64,000 bases of DNA from Hyperoodon ampullatus (lineage: Eukaryota; Chordata; Mammalia; Artiodactyla; Ziphiidae). Location: NCBI GenBank assembly GCA_949752795.1, contig OX457056.1, positions 97,238,942-97,302,941 of the forward strand, in the 5' to 3' direction. Both the position numbers and the translations under genes were made by a program. Shown piece by piece: positions 43,961 to 56,429 of this stretch. The notes beneath the pieces were generated by a model that made no database searches, had not been told where the DNA came from, and saw only the letters and a list, made by a program, of their open reading frames with translations. Numbering within the stretch: position 1 is the stretch's first letter; the number at the start of each line of letters is the position of its first letter.

Positions 43961-44920
43961 CTCAATATCAAAAAGCAAAAAACCCAATCAAAAAATAGGT
44001 GGATGATCTAAATAGACATTTCTCTAAAGAAGACATACAGATGGCTAAGAGGCACATGAAAAGATGCTCACCAACACTAATTATTAGAGAAATGCAAATC
44101 AAAACTATAATGAGCTATCACCTCACACTGGTTAGAATAGCCATCATCCAAAAATCTACAAACAATAAATGCTGGAGAGGGTGTGGAGAAAAGGGAACCC
44201 TCCTACAATGTTGGTGGGAATGTAAATTGGTACAGCCACTATGGAGAAGAGTATGGAGATTCCTTAAAAAACTAAAAATAGAGCTACCATATGATCCAGC
44301 AATCCCACTCCTGGGCATATACCCTGAGAAAACCATAACTCAAAAAGAGTCATGTACCACAATGTTCATTTCAACTCTATTTACAATAGCCAGGACATGG
44401 AAGCAACCTAAGTGTCCATCCAGAAGATGTGGTACATATATACAATGGAATATTACTCAACCATGAAAAAAAATGAAATAATGCCATTTGCAGCAACATG
44501 GATGGACCTAGAGATTGTCAGACAGTGAGGTAAGTCAGACAGAGAAAGACAAGCATCATATAATATCACTTATATGTGGAATCTAAAACAATGGTACAAA
44601 TGAACTTATTTACAAAACAGAAATTGAATCACAAATGTAGAAAACAAACTTATGGTTACCAAGGGGGAAGCAGGGGAGGGATAAATTGGGAGATTGGGAT
44701 TAACATATACACACTACTATTTATAAAATAAATAACTAGTAAGAACCTACTGAATAACACAGGGAAATTTATTCAATACTCTGTAATTACCTATTTGGGA
44801 ATAGAATCTGAAAAAGAGTGGATATATGTATATGTATATGTATAGCTGACTCAGCTGTGCAGCAGAAACTAACACAACATTGTAAATCAATTATACTCCA
44901 ATAAAAAATTAATTGAGAAA
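43961..44920 (+). mobile_element. L1 3' fragment (sense), 5'-truncated, 960 bp
   Basis: It contains the end of ORF2 and the 3'UTR in sense orientation, ending 'TCAATTATACTCCAATAAAA'. The ORF2 part gives an open frame of 155 codons (43999-44466). This frame includes the Cys-rich block [18 protein letters not shown] and [16 protein letters not shown]. It then loses the frame before the normal stop. Near-exact 15-bp TSDs (AAGACAGTTTAAAGT / AAGACAGTGTAAAGT) lie at 43946-43960 and 44921-44935. The conserved frame and the TSDs suggest a fairly recent insertion. Confidence 0.92.
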
Positions 44921-45250
44921 AAGACAGTGTAAAGTATTAAAACTGTATAATTAAACACACAAAAAATTTAAAGTTGAAAACAAGTTCCATTACCTCTATG
45001 TTTAACAAACAAATTATAAGTTGTAATGAAAAACTAAATATGACATCAATACCAAGGTGGAAAGGCAGATCTATGGGGTCAATGAGAAAACCCAGGAGTA
45101 AATACATGTGTGTATGTTTGTGTGCTTTTAGTATAGATATACAGTTAGTTTCTACTTGGTAAGGAGAAGATGAGTAAGTTAATGAATGATGCAAGCCAGT
45201 TATTTCTTTGAGGGAAATTAGGTGAAAGTATCATAGTATCATAGCAGATA

Positions 45251-45505
45251 TTTTTTTAATGAAACTTTTATTTTGAAATTCTTGTAGATTCACTTGCAAT
45301 TTTAAGAAGTAATATGGAGAGATCCCTATACCCTTTATCTAGATCCCCCCAAAGCAATACCTGGCAAAGCTATTGCACAAAATCACAACCAGAATAAGGA
45401 CATTGATACATTCAAAATACAGAACACTTCCATCACCACAGGATACCTCATACTGACATTTCATAGCCACACACCCACTTACCTCCCAAACTGACCACTG
45501 TATTC
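45251..45505 (-). repeat. Ancient L1 (L1M) 3'UTR-like fragment
   Basis: 'TTGTAGATTCACTTGCAATT', 'GAGAGATCCCTATACCCTTT', 'AAATCACAACCAGAATAAGG' and 'ACAGAACACTTCCATCACCA' follow the order of an old L1 3' region. Very diverged, so the subfamily is uncertain. Confidence 0.5.
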
Positions 45506-47770
45506 CTTGAGTGGTTACATTTTGTTTGTATTTATTTAAGTGGAAAAAAATTAAAATTATTTGTGAGCTAAGGCTGCATGTAAATTATATACTGTAGTAG
45601 ATAAGGTAAAAAGAAAAATTCTAGATAAATTAAATAGAGTTAAAAATATTTCAGATCAGGTTTTTGCAAAAAATATAGAGATGCTACAATCTATATCCAC
45701 ATAGACAGATATGTACACACATACATACTTACATACCTATATACATACATAGAGACACACACATATGTGTATGTAAACACACATACACACACAGATAATA
45801 GACACCCTCCCGTGGCTTTTTAAGTTATTGTCTCAAAGAATTACTTGGGAGGATGCACAAGGAATTAAGTAGATGTAAACAAACAGCATTATACATGTGT
45901 TGCTCTGATGCAGAAATTTTATTGCAGTTAAATTTTTAGAGCACAAAAACCTTAGGCTTACAATTGCTTTGTCAATCTCCAGGTTTTAACTTGGTTAACG
46001 ATGATACCATGAAAATTTAGAGAAATAAATTGTAGTCTTTGGAGATAAGAGCAGGGTTTACAGAAATAAAATAAATCTTAAAAAATGTGAGAGAATATTC
46101 TTTTCTGCTTTCACAATTTTACCTATTGTCTTTTTCTATTGTTCATACTTTTTTGCTTTCTTCTTGGTTTCTCCTTGAAAATCCAGGCTGCAAAAGAATA
46201 TATGTAAATCATTTTTATTTTTTAAAAGTAGTTTTTAAAAGTAGGATACATATTAATTTGAGTTACAACTAAAATATTTTAATAATTAATCCAACTATAA
46301 AATAACCTCACCTTTGTTATTAACTGATAATATTCATATATATGTATATATCTCACATATTGTTTACTCTTTTGAGTCTCATTTCAGATGTAGACATTAA
46401 GTTATATCAGTAGCCATGAACTGTAGTATTATAATATCAAACACATGCATACACACACCTGCCCAAACACATAGTTGGACAGTACAGCTGACATACTGAA
46501 CATGCAAGCAAGAGCTCGAAGCTGTTTTCCTGTTTTAGAAGCACCTTCAAATCAATGTGCACAATGTCTTCAAAAAAAGAAAGTTGCTATATCCACAACT
46601 CTTCTTCAAATGTATGCTTGAAAGGAATTTATTCTGTTGTTGTATGTAAGTGGGACATTATATGAGGTCATAGAAAGATATCCCCAACATAGCCTCTAGA
46701 GCAAAAATGCAGTAAAAGAATTTATTCCATTTTTCTCACAGTCACCCTTGATTCTTATCATGTAATGTTAAGGTACAATTTTTTAATGGAAAAACTTAGT
46801 TTAAATACATGTTTGATATAATTTCAATTGTTTAGATGCTGCTTAGACTTTTCCACTGATATATGCTTATCAATGAAAAAGGGTCAACTCTTGGGGATAA
46901 AGGCAGAGGCCCAAAGAAAGACCTTTGTGTGCACAATCTATTTGCATAAATTTTTGCATTCAAAGCCACAGTACTTGCATAGTTTAGGCAAGTCATTATC
47001 AATACTAATTTTCACAGTTTTTGGGAAGAAGAGATTTTGAAGATATATTTTTTGACAATAATTTGGCAACCACATGGCACACCTTACTCTCCTGCACGCC
47101 CTGCCACCCATATGCAGATGGTCAACCAAAAACACCTGCATTCACTGTTACATAGAAAAGGAAATGTTACAATTTTGCAGATAAAAAATATGATTCATAA
47201 GAATATGGTTTTTTTTATAGCAACACATCTAATAAGTGATGAAGCTAGGAAAAACATGTCTTTTGCAAACCCAACCAGATATTAATTTCTCTACAACACA
47301 GGCAAAGACAAAATTCCACAGGAGTGATCTAAGGACACTGACTGAGAGCATGTGAGCTGGAACTTAAAATACCAAAGAAATAACAAGTAATAATTTGACT
47401 GGAAAGGAGAGGGAGAACATCTCATGTGGAAGTAAAATTCATCAATGCCATTGAATGAAATACTGGAAATGTTGCCTGATCTTGAGCCCAGTTGTTTCCT
47501 CAACAAAGAGAGAATTTAAACAAGAGCTCTGCTTCTAGTTTGGACATACATATGAGTAGCATCAACAGAACACAGTGGTATTCTAGGGGGTGTATAGATA
47601 GCATTCTTCTAAAATATCAACTTTACTCAAGGTATTGAAAAGAGATATGCAATAACATTATTTGTTCATTTATATATTCATTGCAACCAAAATATATGTA
47701 TTAATCATTCAATACATGCCAAGCATGGTATGAGGAGAGGTGAAAATATGTAATTTTATGTCAGGGGAAA

Positions 47771-47773
<3 letters not shown>
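45506..47773. other. Unannotated AT-rich sequence with simple repeats
   Basis: About 2.3 kb without a gene. An imperfect (CATA/CACA)n stretch lies at about 45700-45800. No other repeat is recognised with confidence. Confidence 0.45.

Positions 47774-47854
<81 letters not shown>
47774..47854. repeat. Compound microsatellite (TA)n(GA)n, long and pure
   Basis: About 21 uninterrupted TA units are followed by about 20 uninterrupted GA units. Pure long tracts like this are usually highly variable in length. Confidence 0.95.
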
Positions 47855-47856
<2 letters not shown>

Positions 47857-49107
47857 ATCACTTTTTCTATTTAATTTACAAGTTTTTATTATGACCTTTT
47901 ATTAAAAGCTCATAAATCACATTCTTAATCTGGTTCTGTTTACTACTTTTTGCCTCCACAAATTCTTAAAAAGTTATAAAAAATAAAAATTTATAAATAT
48001 ACATTGAGGATTATGCACAGTTTTTACACAACAACAGTCGGGTCAATGTTTCAGTTTGTCTAACATCGCCTAGTGTGTCATCTAGAACAGAATTACAGCA
48101 GTACAGCCTCTTGGTACTGGGAAAGTATAAAAATGTTAGGCAAGGATATGACATGACAATTAATGTATGTAAAAAAGGTAATTCTGTGGCCACGTATTCT
48201 AGAGATTCATAAGATGAGAGAATGACAAAGCCAGGGTAAATTGTGGATTATTATGAAAGTATAAAAGGGATCATTTGAGATTCAAGTAGCAAGCTTGTCT
48301 GAGCAGTAGAGTTGTGTCAAGAGGCAGAGAGAACACCTGATGTTGTTATTTTGCAAGATTCTAGACATCAAAACAGTACAGGTAAGGGAATTGAGACAAA
48401 GAGTTTGGTATTAGGTACTTTATTTTTGTCTCATTCCTTGTGTGCACCAAAACGTTCCCTGCATTCCCTGTAAGATTTACATTCTTGGAAACTAAAGTAG
48501 GAAAAATTGTCAAGAAAGTGTCAATTAGGTCATACATTCCAGAAAGACCAAGTCAATGAACTGAGTAAAGGCTACTAAATGTGACAATTACACTATTATC
48601 AATGACCTCTAAAGGAGAAATTGTAATAGAATCATGATAACAAAGCTTGTTTTTACTAACTCCCACCCTGTGACTATCTCATTGCTCTTCCAGCCACCAT
48701 TGGTTTTTAGAACATAATGGGAATTAAGAAATGATTGTTTGATGAGTGAATAATGATCAAAATAGGAAAGGGTTAAGAATTAGATTGGATGTTAAAAGTA
48801 GGGGAAATGAATGAAATATACAATCTCTAGAACTATTTAGTAAATAAAGGTGTGATTAACTCAGAAGTATAGATAGGCTTATAGCTCTTAAAGTTTACCT
48901 TAGGTTAGGGAAAAATTGTTTTGGAGACTAGAAAAACTTGACTAAGATCATAGCCAGAGGAGAAAGTGTGATTGGAAGGAAATTGGGGAGGAATACGGTG
49001 TGAGAGAAAGGAGGAAAGAATTGAATAGAGGGCACAGGATGTAAGTGAAGATAATCTTAAGGAGAAAAATCTCTCTTTTATTTATTATTATTATTTTATT
49101 ATTATTT
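47855..49107. other. Unannotated intergenic sequence
   Basis: No gene or confident repeat. Purine-rich toward 48950-49060. Confidence 0.4.
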
Positions 49108-49308
49108 TTTTTTTTTGCGGTACGTGGGCCTCTCACTGCTGTGGCCTCTCCCATTGCAGAGCACAGGCTCTGGACGCGCAGGCTCAGCGGCCATGGCTCA
49201 CGGGCCCAGCCGCTCCGCGACATGTGGGATCTTCCCAGACCGGGGCACGAACCCGTGTCCCCTGCATCGGCAGGCGGACTCTCAACCACTGCGCCACCAG
49301 GGAAGCCC
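49108..49308 (-). mobile_element. CHR-type SINE, short subtype (antisense), beside an L1 tail
   Basis: Poly(T), 'GCGGTACGTGGGCCTCTCAC', GC-rich body and an intact head (CCACCAGGGAAGCCC). It lies beside the 3' end of an antisense L1 fragment, with (TTA)n sequence to its left. Probably it landed in the T-rich (poly(A)-derived) end of that L1. TSDs cannot be read clearly because of the low-complexity flank. Confidence 0.9.
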
Positions 49309-49317
49309 TCGTTTTTT

Positions 49318-49577
49318 TTCTTAATACAGCTTTATTGGAGTATAATTGCTTCACAATGCTGTGTTAGTTTCTGTTGTACAATAAAGCGAATCAGCTATAT
49401 GCATACATCTGTCCCCATATCCCCTCCCTCTTGAGCCTCCCTCCCACCCTCCCTATCCCACCCCTCTAGGTCATCTCAAAACACCGAGCTGATCTCCCTG
49501 TGCTATATTGCTTCTTCTCACTAGCTATCTGTTTTACATGCGGTAGTGTATATAAGTCGATGCTACTCTCACTTCAT
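49318..49577 (-). mobile_element. L1 3'UTR fragment (antisense)
   Basis: 'TACAGCTTTATTGGAGTATA', 'ATTGCTTCACAATGCTGTGT', 'ATCCCACCCCTCTAGGTCAT' and 'GTAGTGTATATAAGTCGATG' follow the same 3'UTR order as the full-length L1 at 21507. It is truncated after about 260 bp. Confidence 0.85.
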
Positions 49578-49875
49578 TTTTTAAAGCAGTTTTAGGTTCA
49601 CGGCAAAATTGAGAATAAGTTAGAGAGGTTTCTAATGTACCCAAGCCTCCACACATGCAGAGCCTCCTCTGTTATCAACATCGCTTTCCAGAGAGGTACA
49701 TTTGTTACAATTGATGAACCTACAATGATACATCATAATCACCCAAAGTCTATAGTTTAGCTTAGGGCTCATTCTTGGTATTGTACCTTCTGTGGCTTTA
49801 GACAAAAGTCTAATGACATGTATCCATCATTACAGTATCACTGCCCTAAACAACCTCTGTGCTGCACTCTCTTTT
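49578..49875 (-). repeat. Ancient L1 (L1M-type) 3' fragment
   Basis: 'AAAGCAGTTTTAGGTTCACG', 'GGTACATTTGTTACAATTGA', 'TCATAATCACCCAAAGTCTA' and 'AATGACATGTATCCATCATT' are the blocks of an old L1 3' region in antisense. It was probably the target into which the younger L1 fragment at 49318 was inserted, because it starts exactly where that one ends. Confidence 0.62.
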
Positions 49876-50695
49876 TTTATTTCCAGTTTTATACTGAATA
49901 TAAAGGAGTAAGAAAGTCAAGCTTTCCAAAAGCCTTTTAAATATTTTTGACATTACTAAGTTTTTAGTCAAAAAGCAGACTTAGTTTCAAGGTAATCAGG
50001 CCAATCAGACCTCAGAGCTATATACCCAGGGAGATTGGTAAATTTCTCTTAAGGGAAATTTTTAATGACAAGACAGATAGCCATCTGATAGACTCCATTT
50101 GTTTCGATTGCTTCTGCACTGTTGGAAAAGGTGACTTTGAGATGGCTTCCAGCACTACATTTTTATGATTCACTGATTCACTTAACTATCAGTACTAACT
50201 ACAGAATAATAATTCAAGCAAATCACAAAATTTTGGTCTCCAGGTTGCAATCAATTTATGTGGAGCCTAATGATTCAAACAAATAGCTTTTACTACAATT
50301 ATGAATGCACACTTTATAAAACTAGACAGTATAAACTGTTATACTTTATTTGAACACAAATATTACACAAAATACACAAAAAATTCTCAAGTTCTCATCC
50401 AGTAAGCTACATGTGATTTCTAATCGTTTGCTTATTCTGCTAGAGCTCTCAAATTAGTGTCCAACATTTATGACAATGTTTCTAGTACATACTAAAATGT
50501 TAGCATATTTGTGCCCCAAACTTGTATTATACAGATAGCTTATACAGTATTATATTTGAGACAGAGATGAGGGACATAATAAAATGCTACATTCTAAGTC
50601 CTTGTTCCTGTTTGAATTTTTCTCTGGTTGTTCATTTAATAACCTATTTAGCTCTGTTTCATGATTATTGATATCACTCTATCTTGTTGCCTCTG
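49876..50695. other. Unannotated intergenic sequence
   Basis: No gene or confident repeat. Confidence 0.4.
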
Positions 50696-50711
50696 TTAAT
50701 TTGATTTTTAA

Positions 50712-51083
50712 AAATTAATTTATTGGAGTATAGTTGATTTACAATGTTGTGTTAGTTTCTGCTGTACAGCAAAGTGAATCAGTTACACATATACATATAT
50801 CCACTCTTTTTAGGATTCTTTTCCCATATAGGTCATTACAGAGTATTGAGTAAAATTCCCTGTGCTATACAGTGGGTCCTTATTAGTTATCTATTTTATA
50901 TATAGTAGTGTGTAGATGTCAATCCCAATCTCCCAATTTATCCCTCCCCTCCCCTTTCCCCTTTGGTAACCATAAGTTTGTTTTCTACATCTGTGATTCT
51001 ATTTCTGTTTTGTAAATAATTCATTTGTACCATTTTTTTAGATTACACGTATAAGCAATATCATATGATATTTACCTTTCTTT
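50712..51083 (-). mobile_element. L1 3' fragment (antisense), 5'-truncated
   Basis: 'ATTTATTGGAGTATAGTTGA', 'TTCTGCTGTACAGCAAAGTG', 'CCCTGTGCTATACAGTGGGT' and 'TTGGTAACCATAAGTTTGTT' follow the L1 3'UTR order. Imperfect TSDs (TAATTTGATTTTTAA / TAATTGGATTTTAA) flank it near 50698 and 51086. An older subfamily than the L1 at 43961, judging by spacing and divergence. Confidence 0.85.
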
Positions 51084-51579
51084 GTCTGACTTACTAATTG
51101 GATTTTAACCCTGGGAAAACTCAGATTTTTGTCTCTTATCCCTGTAAATCCTCAGACCTTGCTTTGCCTCCTAACTTGTCATTATGATGTCTAAAGTTCT
51201 TTCCCTTTCAATTTAGTCCCCTGGTCAGCCGAACATGTGGTAATAATACACAAACAGTGTTAAAGAAATTTAGCACTTCAGGAAAATAAAAATTAAAAAG
51301 TCAAAGAGAGTCTATTACTTCAGTGAACTCCCCTAAAGTAATCACTTTTGCTTTCTGGGGGTTTGAATTCTTCTGAAAGTTTAACTCATAACTCTGATAT
51401 TATTCTTTTCTCTTTAGACAATAACCATGGACTTTGTTTGAAAGATGAAGATGACTTTATTTTTCATCTATACCTTTTATTGGATAGTCTAGGGGAGGGA
51501 ACTAAACACAGAAACTCTGAATGATGGATAACTAACAAAAACATTATTATAAAATTGAGCTTGATTTTCTACATATTTA

Positions 51580-53000
51580 GGAAAATATCCAATAGTCAAG
51601 AATAAAGAGGGCTCCTGCTTAGAATATAGAAAGTGGCAGGAGAATATAGCTCCCATTCTAGCAAAAAAAAATTGGAAAACTTACAAAATTATATTTTAAG
51701 GCCTCAAAAGGCTGAGATAATCAAATAACCTAAAGAGCTATATTTCAAGGAGTGACAAAACCTTCTTAGAAGAAGCAGGGCCCAGGCAGTTATCACCTTT
51801 GCCAAAGCAGTAGGGAGAACAGGAAGATACCACAGAAACAAATAAAGAGCTGAACTTTTAATAAATTCTTAAATCCTGAGGATTAGTTGGACTGATAATT
51901 TTAAAGCCCTGTAAACCCTAGAAATAAGGAAAGTGTGCCCCTATTCATGCACTCCTTTTCATAATTTTTTTTTGAATGTTCAGGGAAAATTTTAAAGCAA
52001 GGCAGGGAAACAGAGGAAATCAACCTCAAAATTACATAATTACAGACACTCAGATCTTGCCTAAATCTGAAGGAAGGGCAAGAGAACATAGGAAACTCTC
52101 ACTACCCTTGCATTCTGGACAAATCACTAAAAATGGGTGTGAATTAGCTGCATCTGTCTCTGCAGGATGGGTATGAAAATTGGAAAAAAAAAAAAAAAAA
52201 AAAAAAAGACGTCCCCAGATATCCAAGCACTCAGGGCCTGCATAAGTCTGAGGGTGGAATAGGCAATCTGAGAAAAATATTTTCATACCTTGGGACTTAT
52301 GATGAATACCATAAAACAACAGTATACCTCAATTGAGGGAGCAGAAACACTGAAAGTATACTCCTCCAAAGAGGAGGAGAGACACAGGATCTGCCTAATT
52401 CTGATGACAAAGTAAGGAAATTGGGGGGAAACAAACCCAACAAAAACCCTCTCAGCACACCAGGCCTTGCAGTAAGTGAAAGCTATCTATTGCTGGGCAT
52501 AAACTAGGAGAGCTGATAGACCCACAGCTGAGCAGAGATGCATAGGGCCTGCCTACTCTGAGTCCAGGACTCCATAAATGACTAAGGGAGGGAAAGGAGC
52601 ATGATGGGAGAACCATACCTCCCTTCTCAAGTCTAATGGCAAACCAGGAGAATTTAAAGAGTATATGAAGCACAGAATGCAACCCAGACAACATCAAAGG
52701 CTAGGCCAGCTAAGTAACAGTCTGGATTGATTAAACTTTTCGCACAGTAATCGCCTGATAGGAGCAAAGTCATTTTCTGACTGTAAATAATATTAAACTT
52801 AGTCACTACTGTACTTTTACACAATGTCTCACATTCAATAAAAAAAATATGAGATGCCCACAAAAAAAACATCACACATAACACATTGACAAGACACAAA
52901 ATAAGAAATAGAACCAAACTCAGATATGGACCAAATGTTTCAAGAAAGATTAGTATCACATGGAGAAATTCCACCCTTGAATAAGGAAAAGTCAAACAAC
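51580..53000 (+). repeat. Possible ancient L1 5' region (uncertain)
   Basis: Several blocks resemble the 5' part of very old L1 elements in sense orientation. Among them are 'AATAAAAAAAATATGAGATG', 'ATAAGAAATAGAACCAAACT' and 'CAGATATGGACCAAATG'. No ORF1 frame is visible, and no 3' part follows. A 24-A run at 52184-52207 interrupts it without a SINE or LINE body. An LTR-retrotransposon internal region is an alternative. Confidence 0.35.
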
Positions 53001-53909
53001 AAAAACAACGCAAAGTCTATAGATTTGAAGCACAGAAATAAAATAATTTTACTTATTTGATTTTTTTCCATTGATTTTCACTTTTTGTCTGGAACTCCCA
53101 GGGTAAGATTTCATGACAGATATGCCACATTTAAAAATTTTTTTGTATTTTTTCCCTTTTGATCTAGACTGTGGAAAACACCTCTTAGTCTTTATCTCCC
53201 TGAACACAAACTTATTATTTAAGGGCAAATGTTTATTTAGCCCTTTTTTTCTTTTATTTCAGAAATATTTTTTTCAAATTCCTAAAAACTATTTTATTAT
53301 TTGTTTGCCCATTTTTAGTGTCACCTATTCTATTTAAGAGAAATTGAAAAAACATACATTTAGTAGATCTTACATTTCCTTCAGGATAAATCAAAGTTCC
53401 TCATACTCATCTGAGTCAATAACTATATTGTTAGCTTCTCATAGTTTCTACTTATATGAATGTCTGTAGTATTTTTTGTTTGTTTGTTTGTTTGTTTTCT
53501 CTAGTATTTTTTTCACCACTGAACACCTTAATCATACTTTAAATTCCAAGCCTTCAAACTACATTAATAGTGCCTAGGTTCTCCAAAATACTCTACTTGT
53601 TGTATGATTTGTTGAAATCCCATTTCCACCCCCCCAAAAAAATGTAACTTCCAAAATTACCAGCACACTTAAGTGAATAGACATTTCCAAATACATACTT
53701 AATTGAAAAAATTTTATGAATATGGTTTAGAGTTCATTAGTTTTTCTCCCATTTCTTTCTTTTCACAAGACTGTATCACAATCCAGCTGACTGTTGGCAC
53801 AGTTTTTAAGTAATGAAAAAATCCATCCCTTTATTTTTGCTGTAATATTTACATATTTAAAACTCTTCCATGTTATGTATTATTACCTAACAAATTATTA
53901 AATGCAGTA
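53001..53909. other. Unannotated AT-rich sequence
   Basis: Includes a short (TTTG)n run at about 53476-53498. No gene. Confidence 0.4.
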
Positions 53910-54130
53910 TTAATACTATTCATTTATTTATTAAGCAAAGATTGACCATCGACTATGTTCATAGCACTGTGGGAGACATTGTGTATACAGAAATTAATAA
54001 AAGAGAATATATCCTGCCTTTTGATGGATACTCTCTAGTGGGAAGATAGACATCAGAAAAGGACACAGCTAAGTGCATATAACTGTACTCTGTAAGTAAA
54101 GATATAAAAAAGAAGTAGAGTGAACTAATA
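53910..54130 (+). repeat. L2-like LINE fragment (decayed)
   Basis: 'ATTCATTTATTTATTAAGCA' is followed by 'CATCGACTATGTTCATAGCACTGTG' (in part). The family has a 'TTATTGAGCACCTACTATGT' block in this place. 'CTAGTGGGAAGATAGACATC' follows. Old and non-coding. Confidence 0.55.
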
Positions 54131-54749
54131 GAAAAAATATTTTCTCTCATTTTGCCCATAATATAACCCAGCAGTTTTTCATAATGCAGTTTACATTTTG
54201 AACAAGTCTGACCATTTTCACTAGCTCACAATTTTGTGTTTTTTTTATACTTGATAATTATAGAATTCATGAGAATTTCTCTCTTTTTTAATGTTGAAAT
54301 AAACCCTTGGATGCTCAAAAATATGGCAAAATATTTGATTTTGGGGGAAAAATATTACATGTTTTCCTATGAAACATAGTACATTAAACTTACCCAATAA
54401 AAAGAGGGATTATACTACTCCTCTCTATTAGAAACTAATTTAAAATATAAAGACATAGAGAGGTTAAAAGTTTTAAAAAATGGGACAATCATAACTGTAT
54501 ATTAAAAGATATATATAAAAGATTTAGCTAAGCATGAGTTAATGGATGTGATTATTTTACTATCAGAAAAGTAGACTTCAGAACAAGGAGTATTACAGGG
54601 ATAAAGAGAACATTTCATAATTTGAAGGGGACAGTCTATCAAGAATATGTAATACCCTAGATGTCTACGAGCCTGGGGAAGAAATCTCTACACTACAGCA
54701 AAGGAAAAACTGTTTCCTCTCCACATTCTCAGAACACTTCACTTCTAAC
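54131..54749. other. Unannotated intergenic sequence
   Basis: No gene or confident repeat. Confidence 0.4.
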
Positions 54750-55690
54750 ACCAGATGTGTGGGATTTTTCCACACCTAGAAATTCTCCAAGTCTCTAGAC
54801 ACCACCTGGGTGTCCTGCAATTCAATTCAGTACTGAAACTATCTACCTGGGGTTAGCATCAGATCCCACAAGTTAAGGATTTAGTCCCATAAGACTGCCT
54901 CCACTTGAGACACCTATCTCAAGTCCCAGGTTGTCACCTGTACTTATGACTGACCAGCTATAAATCAGGGTTCCTGCAACCCCCTCCGTGGCTTGATAAT
55001 TTACAAGAACAGTTCACAAAACTCAGGGAAACACTATGTTTACCAGTTTATTATACAATAAAAGATATGATAAAGGATACAGTTGAACAGCGAGATGAAG
55101 AGATATGTAGGACAGGGTCCAAAAGAGTCCTGAGCAAAGGAGCTTCTGTCCCTGTGGAGTTGGGGTGTGTCACCCTCCCAGTAGGTAGATGTGTTGACCA
55201 ACCCAGAAGTTCTTCAAAGCCCATACTTTAAAGATTTCTCTGGAGACTTCATTGCATAAGCATGATTGATTGTTAATCTACAGCCCCTCTTTCTTCACTG
55301 GAGGATGGGAGGGTGAGGCTGAAAGTTCCAAGCATCTAATTATTGCTTGGTCTTCCTGGTGACCAATCCCCATTATGAAGATATCCAGCAGTCCACCAAG
55401 AATTGCTTCGTTAGAAAAAAAGATACTCTTGTCTCCCAGAAAACTCCAAGGGATTTAGGAGTTCTATGTCAGGAACTGGTGACAAAGACCAAACAGAACA
55501 AAGAATGCTTCTAGCACCCCTATTGCTTAGGAAATTATAAGGGTTTTAGGAGCTCTATGCTAGGAACTGGGTCCAAAACAAAATATTGGAACAAAAGATG
55601 CTCTTAGCACCCTTAGGAAAGTACAAGGTTTTTAGAAGCCCTGTCTATGAGCCAGAGAAAAAGACCAAAATATATATTTCTTACTATAAC
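54750..55690 (+). repeat. ERVL-like LTR (sense), long, with internal tandem units
   Basis: It starts around a 'TGTGTGGGATTTTTCCACA' block and ends near 'TTCTTACTATAACACAATACCACA' (in part), the style of ERVL-class LTR ends. The last 260 bp consist of three tandem diverged units (55416-55675). No internal retroviral sequence is attached. Boundaries and family are tentative. Confidence 0.5.
55416..55675. repeat. Three tandem units of about 85-93 bp within the LTR
   Basis: Each unit runs from a 'GATACTCTTG...CCC' or 'GATGCTCTTAGCACCC' block through 'AAGGG-TTTAGGAG-TCTATG' and '-AGGAACTGG' to an A-rich 'AAAGACCAAA' end. Units start near 55416, 55501 and 55588. They differ at roughly a fifth of positions, so the duplication is old. 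Confidence 0.7.
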
Positions 55691-55734
55691 ACAATACCAC
55701 AAAACCCATTAACAGCATTAAAATAAATGGAGCA

Positions 55735-55913
55735 TCCTCAGAGCATCTAAAAAGAACATCTTGATTTTGCCCTTGTGAGATATTACCCAGATGACCCAAC
55801 GGAGCCATTATCTACCTGAACTTCTAACCTACTGAACGGTGAGATAAAAATGTGTTTTTGATGCCACTAGATGTGTGGTAACTTGTTATGACAGTAATAG
55901 AAAACTAATACAA
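55735..55913 (+). repeat. Terminal fragment of an ancient LTR (sense)
   Basis: The 3' end 'GGTAACTTGTTATGACAGTA' followed by 'ATAGAAAACTAATACAA' matches the ends of the LTR-like repeats at 16365 and 19592. Only the last ~180 bp remain. Confidence 0.5.
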
Positions 55914-56429
55914 ATACCAAAACTGACCCAAGAATAGACAATTTGAGTAGACCTACATCAATTAAATAAATTTAATTCATAATATAAAACCTTTTACAAT
56001 GAAAATATTATGTCCAGATAGCTATACGTGTAGATTCTGTTAAACTTTTAAGAAAGAAATAATACTAATGCTATATTAACTTTATCAGAAAGGAAGAGGG
56101 GTGCTATATTAATTCATTTTATGAGGCTGTGTTATCTTAATACTAAAACCAGAAAAAAATGTATTATACTAATGAAATCCATGGCATAATATCTCACATG
56201 CTCATTGATACAATATAATGTATTAATATAAAATATATAGTATAATATATAAAAATATAACATGATAATAACATATCAAATTCAATGATACTTAATAGTC
56301 TAATACACTATGCCTGAATTGTTTTATTTTCTAGAGACACAAGACACAAGACGTAGATTAACCTCTAAAAACAAACAAATGCATCTATCCATATTACAGA
56401 ATAAAGGACAAATACTGTGGTCTAAGATA
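55914..56429. other. Unannotated AT-rich sequence
   Basis: AT-rich with (TATAA)-type words at about 56215-56270. No gene. Confidence 0.4.
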
